Of a DNA stretch of 64,000 nt, positions 10,382 to 21,689 are shown piece after piece. Made by a program: the position numbers and the translations under genes. Under the pieces are notes generated by a model, which was not told the origin of the DNA, ran no database searches, and saw only the letters and a list, made by a program, of their open reading frames with translations. How positions within the stretch are numbered: the stretch's first letter is position 1; every line of letters begins with the position of its first letter. Source of the DNA: Crambe crambe (taxonomy: Eukaryota > Porifera > Demospongiae > Poecilosclerida > Crambeidae); NCBI GenBank assembly GCA_963924555.1, contig OZ004581.1, forward strand, positions 6,859,338 to 6,923,337, given 5' to 3'.

Positions 10382-11713
10382 ATGATGAATGATAGTCTTG
10401 ATGATTTCGAATCTTTTTGCAAGAATGTACATGCCAATGAGAATGACACGACTGATGAAATGTGGGAGCTTGGAGAGTACAGAATGAATGGGATTGTGTT
10501 GGCAGTGTTCCAGACCATCTTTCTCCTAATAGGTCTGCCATGGAACTTGATGGTGATTGTGACCATAGTCAAAGAGAAGCTTTACAAGCAACCCACTATT
10601 GTACTCCTCCTGAATCTAGTCATCACTGAACTATTGTACCTGATAACTCTAGTCCCCCTATTCATAGTAGTCGGATCTGCTGGCGAGTTTATTCTTGGAA
10701 GTAACGATTCGATGAGGTGCAATTCATGTGTAGCAATAGCATTACTGGGTATCCCTTTCCCCACTTCAATTATTTACGCAATAGCTTTACTATCGTTGGA
10801 TAGATTTTTCTATTTTTATAAGCCCCTTCATTACGAAAAAATCATCACTGTACCCAGAATATCTATAGCAATTTCAGTGATATGGGTTTCTGCCTTTATA
10901 ACCGCATCAATTCCCCTCTTTGAAATTGAAACTTTATTCAAAAATATATTTTTTCATCGTTCACTTGGCACATGCGTACCAAATTTTTTACCAACAGGAA
11001 AGCTTATAATTGTGCTATTGATAATGATATGCTTGCCTCTAATTGTACTGATAGTGTGCAATGTGTTGGTGATTTGCTTAGTGTATAAAACCATCAAACA
11101 AGTTTACAGTGTCAGAAAAATGGACCAAGATACTGATTTCCTTGAAAAAGTCAAAGAGATACGCCAGAAAAAGCAATTTCACCTCATCAAAGTTTTCGGA
11201 GGATTAATGATATCATCTCTCATATCATGGCTACCTTTGGTTATACTTGCCATTTTGTTCTCCACTAAAAAAGATCGAAAAGACTATGAAACAGTCCCTA
11301 CTCCTTTTCAAGTAATAGCATTACTACTCTACAATGCACAGGCGGTAATTCATCCCATACTTGAGACCATTCTTATTCGTGATGTTAGAAAGCCACTAAA
11401 ACAAATTTTTTTTTGTTGTGTGAATAGAAGAAACTCTGGGGAACACACTACATCTTCTGCTACATGCTCGCAATTCCTCAAAGTGTGTCCTCGGAAGGTT
11501 GAGATCAGCTGCAGCTGTGAAAATGTTTCATGCTGGAGACTGGCAGCATTCTGTGTTGTAATCTCTGAAAAGGAAGAAATTTGTGATACGAATAATCATA
11601 TTGATGTGAGAGGAGATACCATCACTACTTTCACTCCTACTTCATATGTCATGCAGTCAAGTCCACATACAATTACTCCCGAGGAACCATCCCCAAATCA
11701 CAATCACTATTAA
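10382..11713 (+). CDS. Class A (rhodopsin-like) GPCR, divergent family member
   Basis: An intronless 443-residue receptor, shorter than the copies at 2873 and 15895 because it lacks the long acidic/Ser-rich tail. Seven hydrophobic segments are visible; marks are GLPWN (51-55), NLVITE (78-83, with E where D is usual in TM2), DRF (140-142) for DRY, and HPILE (324-328) for NPxxY. A cysteine-rich patch after TM7 could be palmitoylated. The N-terminus carries an N-glycosylation sequon at N21 (NDT). The TM1/TM2 region is close to the other copies, including WNLMVIVT and VKEKLYK, and the remainder is clearly diverged. The ORF is intact and sits between the two large duplicated units. An earlier ATG is adjacent (MM). 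The ligand is unknown. Confidence 0.9.
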   Translation: MMNDSLDDFESFCKNVHANENDTTDEMWELGEYRMNGIVLAVFQTIFLLIGLPWNLMVIVTIVKEKLYKQPTIVLLLNLVITELLYLITLVPLFIVVGSAGEFILGSNDSMRCNSCVAIALLGIPFPTSIIYAIALLSLDRFFYFYKPLHYEKIITVPRISIAISVIWVSAFITASIPLFEIETLFKNIFFHRSLGTCVPNFLPTGKLIIVLLIMICLPLIVLIVCNVLVICLVYKTIKQVYSVRKMDQDTDFLEKVKEIRQKKQFHLIKVFGGLMISSLISWLPLVILAILFSTKKDRKDYETVPTPFQVIALLLYNAQAVIHPILETILIRDVRKPLKQIFFCCVNRRNSGEHTTSSATCSQFLKVCPRKVEISCSCENVSCWRLAAFCVVISEKEEICDTNNHIDVRGDTITTFTPTSYVMQSSPHTITPEEPSPNHNHY

Positions 11714-11956
11714 TAAGAATCATTAAAATCGATATTATTTTCACATCATGTAGCTATGCATAACTCAACAACTGTAACAGGAATTCTCAGATTCTTTTGA
11801 AGTGATGAAAACATTATTATGAAGCTACATCCACAAATAATCTTAAGAATTTCAAAATTTCCATCTCTTCCTTTGATAGTGTCATAGCTACGTACTTGAA
11901 AGGTGAAAACTGTAGTCTTTTCCAAGCTGACTTTCCATGCATTCTCCAGTAGTTAC

Positions 11957-12074
11957 TTAATGCACCTGCACGAGAATGCTATAATGCTTGAGGTGAATGT
12001 AATGCATGAGCCAAAGGTGAGTGCATTACATAACCGAGAGCATTATAGCATCATTCGAGTGCACCATGCATTAA
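11957..12074. repeat. Imperfect hairpin with ~50-base arms
   Basis: The left arm begins TTAATGCACC and includes ATGCTATAATGC. The right arm carries GCATTATAGCAT and ends GGTGCACCATGCATTAA-like in complement. The loop is short (around GCCAAAGG). It is probably a foldback element remnant. Confidence 0.65.
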
Positions 12075-12106
12075 AACACATGGAGCTAGAAAAGAGTGAT
12101 CTAAAC

Positions 12107-12507
12107 ATTTTAGTGCTGATCACATGACTTGTGACCAATCAAATTCCAGTTGGTCCTTAGTACCTAGCAAGCTCTGACACACTTTGGTTCAGTAAAAATG
12201 CTCTAATTAATGATATTCAAAAAAATAAATGAAGTAAATTCCCTGTTTGAAACCCAATGTAACAAGTAAAATGCTAAAGTCTATAAAAGAAGACAGTGAG
12301 ATATTGACTTACTGTAAGCACTAGGGACTGAGGCTGGAAGGTCATAGTCCTAGTGGATCTTCCGCTAGGCTCCTAGCTATGTACCTTCAGCACAGTTCCT
12401 CAAGTGTGCACTAAATATTTAGTGCACATAAAAGTGTGTTTTATGAGATTTAAAGCACACTTTTCAGAGGATCTGATTGGTCACAAGTCATGTGACCAGC
12501 ACTAAAT
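12107..12507. mobile_element. TIR-bounded MITE-like element (~400 bp)
   Basis: The left end TTTAGTGCTGATCACATGAC... and the right end (...GTCATGTGACCAGCACTAAAT) are inverted copies of about 38 bases, with a few mismatches. There is no ORF inside. A target duplication could not be defined, so the family is unassigned. Confidence 0.6.
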
Positions 12508-13332
12508 CAATATTAGACCCATTGATACTTGGGCCATTTTTCCATACTTTAACTCATGACTACTATAGTGGCCTAGGTCTATACGTATTATAGTTCAATC
12601 ATTATAGAACACATAACAGAAGTTTAATATTCATCAAAGCATGCTGAGAAATTGCCCATTCAATTTGTAGCTAAAAAGCAGAGTATAATGGTCTAATAAC
12701 CATTTCCAGGTCATTTTTCGCAATATACGTAGCTAGCAAAAATAGTTATGGAACAACTAGCTATAGCTAATAAGCTTACAGGATTGGGACTATCATCTAA
12801 CACATGCAGTCACATGTAGAAATTCCCATTCTTAAGTAGCTATGACTCTATACTTCCTCTAAAGTCTAGTCTGTGCATGACTTTGCATGGGAAACTACCT
12901 ATAGCTAACTGGCTATACACGTATAATTTGTAACTATATATCGTAATAATATGTGCAGTTGTTTCTTGTAACAGTTGTTGACTGGGGAAACATTTACACT
13001 GAGATGAAACAGTTGTGACAAATTACTATTTGTACATTGGGGGAGTAGGAAGAGGTAGGAGGGAAACTACATAATTATAGCTAATAGCTAATAATTAATT
13101 TTATTATAACTCATGATTTGATGAAAATGTCCCATGCAAAGTTTCATCATGACACACGTCTGCCGTCTACAGGGGGAATTTTTTGTTACACCATGCATGC
13201 AAGAGCACCTTGCTAACTTTGTTATGTCATGTTCTTGTTTATGTAGCTATAGAATAGATGTGCTATGTACATATAGGAAAATATTAGCTAAGTACTGAGG
13301 GCATAAGTATGATAAAGGAAAAAAATATTTAT

Positions 13333-14458
13333 CCTAAATAAAAAAGACAAGTAACTAGCTATAGGGATAGCTAATACGTACAGTTCAAAAAAGTTCAGCA
13401 ATAAGTGAGTCAAGTAACCCCTTACCCGTGTAATCCATCACCAAACTCAAGAACCACACCAATAATTATTATCAAACTAGCTACAAGCTAACTATTCCTA
13501 CTTCACTCCTAGTTCTAATATAGCTAGCTATGCTTGGATAAAAATTTCTGCTATCAACTAAGGTTAAGTAGTGATGGCCTAAATCTAGCTGGGCTGTGAA
13601 CGTACAGCTCATATGAAAAAAATCCCTACATTTACATCCACTGCTTATAGCTAGCTAATGGCAGTGGGATTGTTTTCATACGAGGCTGCAGTACATTAGC
13701 TTTAGGCCATCCCTGTACCTTTTGTGCTCACTTGTTTCCATCCTTTTTTTGTAGCTATATAGCTAATACGTGCTTTAGCTTTTCTTTTCTAGAAGTTGAA
13801 AGTAATGAGGCTACAGTTCTATACAAAGCCATATAGGGCCATCCCTTTACTAACTTATTTTTTTTTTGTAGGTACCTACACTGGCATGGCATGGTGAAGA
13901 GAGAGCAGTTTAGCTGCAGCTCACAGACTGCAGCCATGCAAGTACTGACTGAGCTGGTGTCTATATATAGCTAGCTGCTAACATTTTGTTGTCTTGAGCA
14001 TGTCTTGAGGTAACTTAGATGAGTAGTAATGCAGTAGGGAGTGACGGTGACTGAAACTCTGGTGATATGTGGCCCCGCCCCTCCAGCGCACGTGCGCTGG
14101 CTTCAAAATGGCGGAGAAAGACTAGCTAGACACCAGAGTGCTATTGATATCATTGAATTGTGAAGCAGAACCTTAGTCAAAACTAATAGCAAAAGATCAG
14201 CCTCTATGTTGCGCTCTAACAGATGGCCATAACAGAATTGTAGCCAGTGAGTCAGTACGTTGATCTTATAAGAAAAAATCAATTTTAGAAAACGTTTTTC
14301 AGCGAACGAATTTTAAATTTTTAAAACATCCTTGCTTCTTCTGTGTAGATGTACTAATTCACTATAGCCTTCTGAGAACCTGTAGAGTAAGGGTAGAAGA
14401 GAAAAAAGAGTTTCAGTCTTATGACCTTTGACCTGCCATCCCTACTTAGAGAGTCTGA
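13333..14458 (+). mobile_element. Composite E element, copy E1'
   Basis: Duplicate of E1. Its terminal hairpin has collapsed: the end reads TTAGAGAGTCTGATT, lacking the loop and part of both arms seen at 1883-1904. Its GTGGCCCCGCCC block is at about 14069. Confidence 0.7.
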
Positions 14459-14951
14459 TTATGTATGTTCCATGACACTAAAATTAATATTTCGATATTC
14501 AGCTGCAAAATTAAGTCCATAGTCTACATAGGAAATTGCTACACTAAGATAAAACTGTAGTGACATGACAGTGTACGTGCATAGCTAGGAAGGAGTGCCG
14601 AGGGCATAAGTGTGATAGCCATTATAGCTACTTTGATGAAATCTATAATGAATGGTTGACTAGCTACACTAAAATTCAGCTGCAAAATATTGAGAAGTCC
14701 TCCATGGTCTACATCTAAATTATTAAATGCTAGCTATAATGTAGGACTCAGCATGTAGCTAGTTATATACGTACGTATATGTGTGGGATAAGTTTTCCTT
14801 GTCTTGCAAAAGAGCTTGAGCCAGATGACTGATGAGGTGATTGTATTCCCTCTATGAAAAGTTCTGGTTTGGTGGATGTGGTCTCACATAGTCGGCAAAT
14901 GCTATTATGATGTGAAAATCAGATCACAGCTTACGTACATAGATTCTGTAT

Positions 14952-15890
14952 GTGAATTGTCATACATTATTGGTGTACGTATTCCAGCTACATATCGATA
15001 GAAGAGCAGAGAATTCAACTAATGTGTTGACTTGGATTCGCCAAAATGGACTGGTAAATCATTTCCATTTCAAAAGATGTCTAACCCTTCTATATGGCTT
15101 CTAACATGCTACAGTTGTGAGGGAAGTTAGTGTATTGTCATTGTGCAATACATCCAGTGTTACTTGAACACTACTATAAAAGTACACAGTATTAAAAAAA
15201 AAAACAACTTATGTTATAATTAGCTATGAGATGCATTTCTGTTATTCTTTCAAAATTTGTCAATTTGACATAAAATAGAAAATGATGCATCATAGCTATA
15301 GCTAGCTAACATACTCTGACAAAACTGTTTTTACTGTGTGTAGCTAGCTAGCTAATTGAATGTAAGTCAGCTGCACTAGCTAACTTAATTGCTGGTAATA
15401 GTAGCTTGCTGATATTCTTACGTGAATTGTCATACATTATTGGTGCATGCATTCTAGATAGAAGAGCAGAGAATTCAACTAATGAATTGGCTTGGACTCA
15501 TCAAAATGAGAAATGTAAATCATTTCCATTTCAAAAGATAGTCTAGCCCTTCTAGCTATATGGCTTCTATACAGTTGTGTGAGGGAAGTTAATAAATTGT
15601 ATTATCATCGTGCAATGACACCCAGTGTTAGCTACCGAAAATAGGAATAGTTACATACTACTACCGGTATGAAGTACACAGTATTAAAAACACTTATATG
15701 AGATGCATTTCCGGTATTCTTTGTTATATTAGCTAACAGCAAAAGTTTGTTTAATTTGACATAAAAAAGAAAATGATTCATCATATAGCTTAATATCTGT
15801 TACTTTGACAAAACTGTTTTTACTGTGTAGCTATAGCTAATTAAATGTAGGTTAGCTGCACTAGCTAACTTGCTGAGTTACGAAACTGAT
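14952..15890 (+). repeat. Tandem duplication (~470 bp) upstream of GPCR copy 3
   Basis: GTGAATTGTCATACATTATT occurs at 14952 and again at 15422, followed by parallel sequence up to the gene start. The first unit is closer to the flank of GPCR copy 4 and the second to that of copy 1. This may be a duplicated promoter-proximal region. Confidence 0.75.
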
Positions 15891-15894
15891 ACAC

Positions 15895-17712
15895 ATGAGC
15901 AATAACACAAGTATAACTCGCTTTTGCTTCAATGCCAGTGAAGATGTTCTCACCGATGAAATGTGGCACCTTGAAGAGACACATGAAACAAGCAAATTCG
16001 TGCTCGCCTTTTTCTTCATACTCATCTGTGTCATTGGATTGCCATGGAACTTGATGGTGATTGTGACCGTAGTCAAAGAGAAACTTTACAAAGATCCTTC
16101 CATTGTGCTCCTCCTGAATTTAGTGGTTAGTGATCTTTTTGCGTTGCTGCTCGTGTTACCACTTTATATAGCAGTGGGATTAGCTCAAGGATATATCATC
16201 GGAAATAATGACTTACAGAGGTGCAAAATCTGTAGACTTGGAATCTTAGAAATCATTTTCCCGATCACATTAGTTTATGCCATGGCATTACTGTCATTCG
16301 ATCGATTTATCTATTTTTATAAACCAATGAAGTACAACAGCATCATCACGATACCAAGGCTGCTTTTAGTTATCTCAATGATATGGGTATCAGCGATCAT
16401 AATTGCAGCAATGCCATTTTATGATGTCAATGTGATACAAATAGTCTTTTATCGCACGATTGCAGCATGCACTGTAGCCAGCCTTCCAGGAAGTATAAAT
16501 ATATTCAACTTGGTTCGTTTTACAGCCATTAGCCTGCCCATAATTGTACTAATAGTGTGCAATGTGTGGATGATATGTATAGTGCAGAAGACCATCCGAG
16601 AAGTGTATAATGTGAAGAAATTTGGAAACAATGAGGGTAGGGATTTTCTTGAAAAAATGAAACAGATACGTCGAAAGAAGCAATTCAAACTCCTCAGAGT
16701 TTTCGGAGGAATATTTTTGTGCTCTGCACTATCATTCCTGCCAGCAGCTGTATTTTTGTTTCTCTCTATCTCCGAAGAAGCAGAGAAAGTTCCTATTGGT
16801 TTTCAAGCCAGTGTATTTGTTTCATTCTATGCACAGACTGCCATTCACCCTATACTGGAATCTACACTGATTCGTGACGTTAAAGAACCACTGAAGAAGA
16901 AACTTTGCTTTTGCTGTTCAAAGGTGTCTCAAGGCAATGACTGTAATTGCTCGTGTCTTGTTGAGAGTGATCACTGTTGCACAGACTTCTGTGGGAAGTT
17001 AAAGGTCTTTCATGAAATATCAGCCGAGACTCCAGCTGAAAGAGATGATGATGATGATGATGTTTCTGCTCCAGTTGCTATTAAGGTAGAACCTCATGAA
17101 AAAAATAACAAGAGACATTGTTCAGTTGGAGTGGAAATTAACAATCAAAATCATTCTAATGAGGATCACTTAACCATCAAGCTCACAGTCACAGCTAGTT
17201 CTAGTCTCACTAGCAATGCTACTTCGGAATGTCATGCACAAAATAACAGGAACCATTGTTCTGTTGGAGTGGGGAAAAACCCTCTAAATCATTCCAATGA
17301 GGGCAATGAGAGCACAGCTTATTCATCTGATCTTAATGTTGCTTATGCACAAGGTTCTGTTGAAGTGGAAATCAACTCTCAAGAGCTTTCTGATGAGGAT
17401 CACATTACCTATGAGATCACAGCTAATTCATCTAATCCCAATGACAATTCTACTCTCAATAGGACCATGAAAAGCCCTTCAACTCTATCTAATGAAGGAG
17501 ATTGTTTAACTAATGATAATAGCACAGCAGATAAAGATGACATCACTTCAAAAAAGACCATTATGGAATCTGATAACGAAGGGTCAATTATTGCTTCAAA
17601 GAAGACCATTCAATTTGATGGAGGAAAAAGGATTACAGTTGATGCTGATGACATAGCCACTGCTTTGAATATCATATCCAACCCTTTACCTCTCTCTGAT
17701 GATGATAATTAA
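15895..17712 (+). CDS. Class A (rhodopsin-like) GPCR, copy 3
   Basis: An intronless 605-residue paralogue of the receptor at 2873, with the same seven membrane segments, DRF in place of DRY and HPILE in place of NPxxY. Differences are scattered substitutions in TM3-TM5 (for example EIIFPI for EVTFPI) and a shorter acidic tract: five GAT codons then GTT, against twelve GAT in copy 1. The C-terminus ends SDDDN where copy 1 runs on about 17 residues, because the two frames part at the final GAT codons. The ORF looks functional. High identity in both gene and flanks indicates a recent segmental duplication. Confidence 0.9.
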   Translation: MSNNTSITRFCFNASEDVLTDEMWHLEETHETSKFVLAFFFILICVIGLPWNLMVIVTVVKEKLYKDPSIVLLLNLVVSDLFALLLVLPLYIAVGLAQGYIIGNNDLQRCKICRLGILEIIFPITLVYAMALLSFDRFIYFYKPMKYNSIITIPRLLLVISMIWVSAIIIAAMPFYDVNVIQIVFYRTIAACTVASLPGSINIFNLVRFTAISLPIIVLIVCNVWMICIVQKTIREVYNVKKFGNNEGRDFLEKMKQIRRKKQFKLLRVFGGIFLCSALSFLPAAVFLFLSISEEAEKVPIGFQASVFVSFYAQTAIHPILESTLIRDVKEPLKKKLCFCCSKVSQGNDCNCSCLVESDHCCTDFCGKLKVFHEISAETPAERDDDDDDVSAPVAIKVEPHEKNNKRHCSVGVEINNQNHSNEDHLTIKLTVTASSSLTSNATSECHAQNNRNHCSVGVGKNPLNHSNEGNESTAYSSDLNVAYAQGSVEVEINSQELSDEDHITYEITANSSNPNDNSTLNRTMKSPSTLSNEGDCLTNDNSTADKDDITSKKTIMESDNEGSIIASKKTIQFDGGKRITVDADDIATALNIISNPLPLSDDDN

Positions 17713-18037
17713 CAAAGGGGGGGGGGGGGTAACTACCAATACTCATCTAATATCTACTGTACGTATGTGCTTATAACTATCCTTCTTGCACTTTTATCAG
17801 CCATTTTTTATTAATTTTATCTAGCTTTTGTTATTAAATTTTAGCTATCTTCTTTGGCTATACATTAGTTATGTTTTCCTTCTATTAATTATTACTTGTT
17901 TGTTGTGTCTCTGAGAAGCTTTTGGAGAAGAGTTTGTAGCTACATCCAAAAAGATGGCTATTGAAATGACTTGACTTGAGATCAGCTGGTGTCTGCATAG
18001 CTAGCTATAGTCCTTGAGTAGTTCATTGCAGAATCTC
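17713..18037. repeat. 3' flank of GPCR copy 3
   Basis: Non-coding and paralogous to 4739-4970. A G13 run at 17717-17729 replaces G5 of copy 1. TAGCTA at 17842-17847 is intermediate between the two-unit and zero-unit states of the other copies. Confidence 0.7.
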
Positions 18038-18601
18038 GGGGGGGGGGGGGGGGGGGGAGAAATCCCAGGTTTTCGCGACCTCTGTATTAATCCCTGCTAG
18101 GATACTAGCTATAGCCATTTTTTCCGGCATTGGGTCTTTGCCTAGCAAAAGTCTTTACTTGAAAGCACTATTTATTTTTGTAACAATGATGAGATAGGTG
18201 ACAGATGATTAGGGTGCATGCGTACAAATTTATGTCTTTGATTCCTGGAAGTGAGCTTTAGCTATATTCTTGCTGGTGTCTCCTCTGACATGTCTCCGGT
18301 ACAGGTAGCTAGTAGCAGCTGTGCATGACAGGTCCTTGTTTGGATCAAACTTCCAGACACATTGGACTGGCATGGGGATTAGCTATAGCTATAGCTATAA
18401 TAGGGACTAGTAAAATTATTTGTAGAGTTGTTGCAAGTCAAATTAAGTGATAAACAGCTATAGGGGCGTAGCTATAGATTTCATGCTTACATTTTTGGCC
18501 TAACTATACCACTTTTGCCTAGCCATGCCCAAAAATAAATATCGATGTTGAATGAGATGATCATAGAAATTTATTCTACCCCCCCCCCCCCCCCCCCCCC
18601 C
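18038..18601. repeat. Inverted segment bounded by G20 and C23
   Basis: G20 (18038-18057) and C23 (18579-18601) enclose about 520 bases. These read as the reverse complement of the downstream flanks of copies 1 and 4; compare 4975-5115 and 24120-24500. Outside the tracts, collinearity with copy 4 resumes near 18770. This is an inversion within the duplicated unit with homopolymers at both breakpoints. Confidence 0.75.
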
Positions 18602-20545
18602 TCACTAAAGTTTACTTCAAAAAGTTCAGGGCCTTCAATGCTTCAAGATTGGCAAGCACAAAATTACAGTATAGATAATAAGCTCCTAACACAGATCTGA
18701 TATTCAGCATACATGTTGTTCATACAATTTCTCCCCCCTCAAGCAAAAAATCCTGTATCAATCCCTACCTAGTAGAGTTCAAATCCTCACCAATTGGAGT
18801 GCCACTTCATTTGCCCTCTCAGTAAAAATTGGCTAGCTATCTGCTAGCTACTTGCCATATTGGACAACTGATCATGATATGAAAATTAATGAATGGAGTC
18901 ATGCTGCAGTCCTGAATAATTACGCATATCGACACTGCCAGGGAATGATTCATTAATTTATGTTCCAGATTTAATAGCAAGGTGCACATGACACAGGAAA
19001 CAGATGTCACAGTGACATGCACACACCCCTCAGTTATTGTTACCCCGCTCGCGCATGCGCAGCAAGGGGTAAAGCAATCGATCGTGGTACGGCCAAAATT
19101 TTTGAAAGACTAATCGACGCTCTATCGCGATGGCAGAAGACTTACCTCTCAATATAGTTCCACAACAGTGCTTTCATTGCTAATTACAGAAATCACAAGT
19201 TCTAATTAAACGTATGTAATTCGCTCCGTACCTACTACAAAATACTCTGCAGCTATGTACAGGCCAGGCACTGCTTATTTGCACTGCAGATGTTTATCCG
19301 ATCCCCCCCCCCCCATACTCTCCTCCTATCCTTAGTAGCCTACTGTATTGCACTGCATCTTTCAAGGTGGTCATACTCTCCTCTCTCAAGCAAAACATTC
19401 TCAGCTATAGGCTAAAATGAAAATGAAGACAAATTCATCGCAAAATACCCTGAAATTTTATTAAATGAATTGTCATAGCTAGCTAATTACAAAGAAAAAG
19501 AATGGAAACAAGTGAGTGCAAAAAATTTCTTCTATGTTAAGTAGGAATGGCCCCAGAATTTAGCTGGGCTATGACTGCAGCATCATATCAAACCAAGCCG
19601 TGTGGCCCCAAAACCTATGGTAGCCATGGATTATACGTATATGACTGCAGAATCATATCAAACCAAGCCAAAATCCAGCTATTATGTACGCGGCTCTGAC
19701 TGCAACAGATTAGCTATGTAGCTAACTAGCTATCTATTCTGGTCAGATGGCCACTCCTCATAGCTAGATGCTCATTCTACATGGTTAGTCAGCTCACTTC
19801 ACCATGCCAGCTAGTGTGTGCGCCTCCAACCTGTGAACTTTGATGCATGAATTTCAGTTAGTAATGCTATAATAAAATGCATGTAAGTTTACCTGAAATT
19901 CTTCAGTATTAGCTATCAGTAAAAATACTGAGGAATTGGTTGGAGGCTCTGCCATGCCATGCAGATGTCATTTACATTGTTTGATTTTGTTAATAATCTT
20001 CGATCACCAGTGCTATGTACCTACAAAGAGGAAGATAAGAAATAGATTAAAAAGGTTGTTATGAATTTCTCATTATAAAGAAAAAGAATAGTTTATACAG
20101 TCTTATGACCTTTGACCTACTTATGGTTGACAACACGTATTCAGCTGCAAAATAATTATTAAGAAGTCAATAATCTACGCAGGAAATTGCTACACTAAGA
20201 TAAAACTAGTGACAAGACAGTAACTTTTTTTTCTTTTTTCTATGTTAGCTAATACATGCAGGGGATGGAAGGAGTGCCAAGGGGATATTATGCCTGACTG
20301 GCTATGCCATTATGCCATTTATATACTAAATTTCAGCTGTCATAAAGCCTACCATCCAATACGATACTTTTGTATCCAGATACATGGATACTTTGTATCT
20401 GGATACAAAAATCTCCAGTGTGGATGTTGAAGAGTATATCTTGTGGATACTTTCAGGATACATGTAGCTATCCAGAGAGTAGAATGAGGCTCTATTTTTG
20501 GCAACATGTAGCTATTCACAAAATCAAAGGGATTAATGTGACCCT
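18602..20545. other. Intergenic; duplicated flank then unique DNA
   Basis: 18770-19030 matches 24540-24830. 19497-19690 holds a degraded piece of the E-element front (ACAAGTGAGTGCAAAAAATT), and 20095-20125 a scrap of its tail. A C10 run lies near 19304. I see no gene. Confidence 0.5.
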
Positions 20546-20566
20546 GGGGGGGGGGGGGGGGGGGGG
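20546..20566 (+). repeat. Poly-G tract (21 G)
   Basis: An uninterrupted G run at the edge of a dispersed repeat whose inverted relative is at 9064-9235. Confidence 0.95.
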
Positions 20567-20666
20567 TTTATATTTTCAGGGCCAGATCCAGGCTTTTTGG
20601 ATAGGTGGGGTTGCAGGACTATAGGATCACAAACACTGGGCTATTGGGGGGAGGGGATGTGGTTGT

Positions 20667-21005
20667 TCAGTTAGTAGCTATACACTGAGCTATTATGTGA
20701 CCTTGAAAATGTAAAAAATCTTGAAGTGACACATGCAGGATCACAGGTGTGATCGTTAAAGAAGTCACAGTTAGTATGCACCGAGTTATCTCATGTGTGA
20801 CCTTGAAAGTGAAACCCATGTATACATAGAATGTTTCTTTAACACATGCAAGGTCACAGGTGTGATCATTAAGGAAGTCACAGTTAGTATGCACTGAGTT
20901 ATCCAATGTGTACGTGACCTTGCAAGTGAAACCCAAAATGGATGCACTGAGTTATCCAATGTGTACGTGACCTTGCAAGTGAAACCCAAAATGGATGTGT
21001 CATAA
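20667..21005. repeat. Tandem repeats with AAGGTCA half-sites
   Basis: Units of about 56 bases (GAGTTATCCAATGTGTACGTGACC...) and longer diverged units carry TGACCTTG/CAAGGTCA repeatedly, at about 20699, 20799, 20848, 20914 and 20969. The TCAAGGTCA form is the extended half-site of ERR/FTZ-F1-type nuclear receptors. The motif may simply be part of the repeat. No gene. Confidence 0.7.
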
Positions 21006-21689
21006 TAAGACTGTTTCTTTCTGACTGTAGCCTTAGATAATATTATGCTAGTAACCACCTACGTAGTTAAGTTAGCCCATGCATGTTCTCTAACTACTTC
21101 ACATTGTCAAAAATAAAAATAGACATGGCTAAGCAAGTAGGCATGGGGTCAAAGTGCATTAGAGTGCACCATTTTATAGCTTAAGCGCTTATTGGGAACA
21201 AAAAGGGGGGGGCCCTCAATCCCACCCCTGGATCCCTGATTTTCCAACCTTGTATAGCTAGCTACGTACACATAATTTTTATGCTAATTCAAATTCACTA
21301 GCAGCTCTCAGCTACGTAGCTATAATTATAAGGGACATCTTCATTAGGACTGATTTTCTAAACCATGTGTCCTGGTGAACTGTTTTTATCCACTTTTGTC
21401 AAAAGTTCTTAAAATGTAGAAGAATTCTATTTCTAGCTCTCTGATTAATTGATTATATGCACCTAGTTCTTCCCTTTTTGTGAGCCATTGCTTGACCCAT
21501 ATTTGATGATGACTTTTTGCTTCTCTTTTCTTTTTTTTAAAGCAATAGCAATAGCAATTACACATGCAGCTATCCTACTATTCTCAGCCATTTTAAGTTG
21601 CATAGATACAAAGTATCCAAATGGATGTGTACTTGAATACATGTATCCGAATACAAAGTATCTGGATACTAAGTATCCTAGTGGATGGT

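Larger units (their letters stand above)
11714..12519. other. Intergenic with two inverted-repeat elements
   Basis: No gene is supported. It contains a hairpin (11957-12074), a TIR-bounded element (12107-12507) and a perfect 22-bp palindrome GTGCACTAAAT/ATTTAGTGCAC at about 12405-12426. The small ORF at 11903-12127 lies across the hairpin and is probably chance. Confidence 0.6.
12520..15894. repeat. Segmental duplication D2, 5' flank of GPCR copy 3
   Basis: Non-coding and paralogous to 60-2872. It includes E1' (13333-14458) at the same relative place as E1, so the element was present before the duplication. It also has an extra internal tandem copy of the promoter-proximal block (14952-15890). 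Confidence 0.75.

Noticed and set aside
18770-18830. GAGTTCAAATCCTC resembling a tRNA B box
   Set aside because: No A box, acceptor stem or anticodon arm fits around it. The paralogue at 24547 has the same context without tRNA folding.
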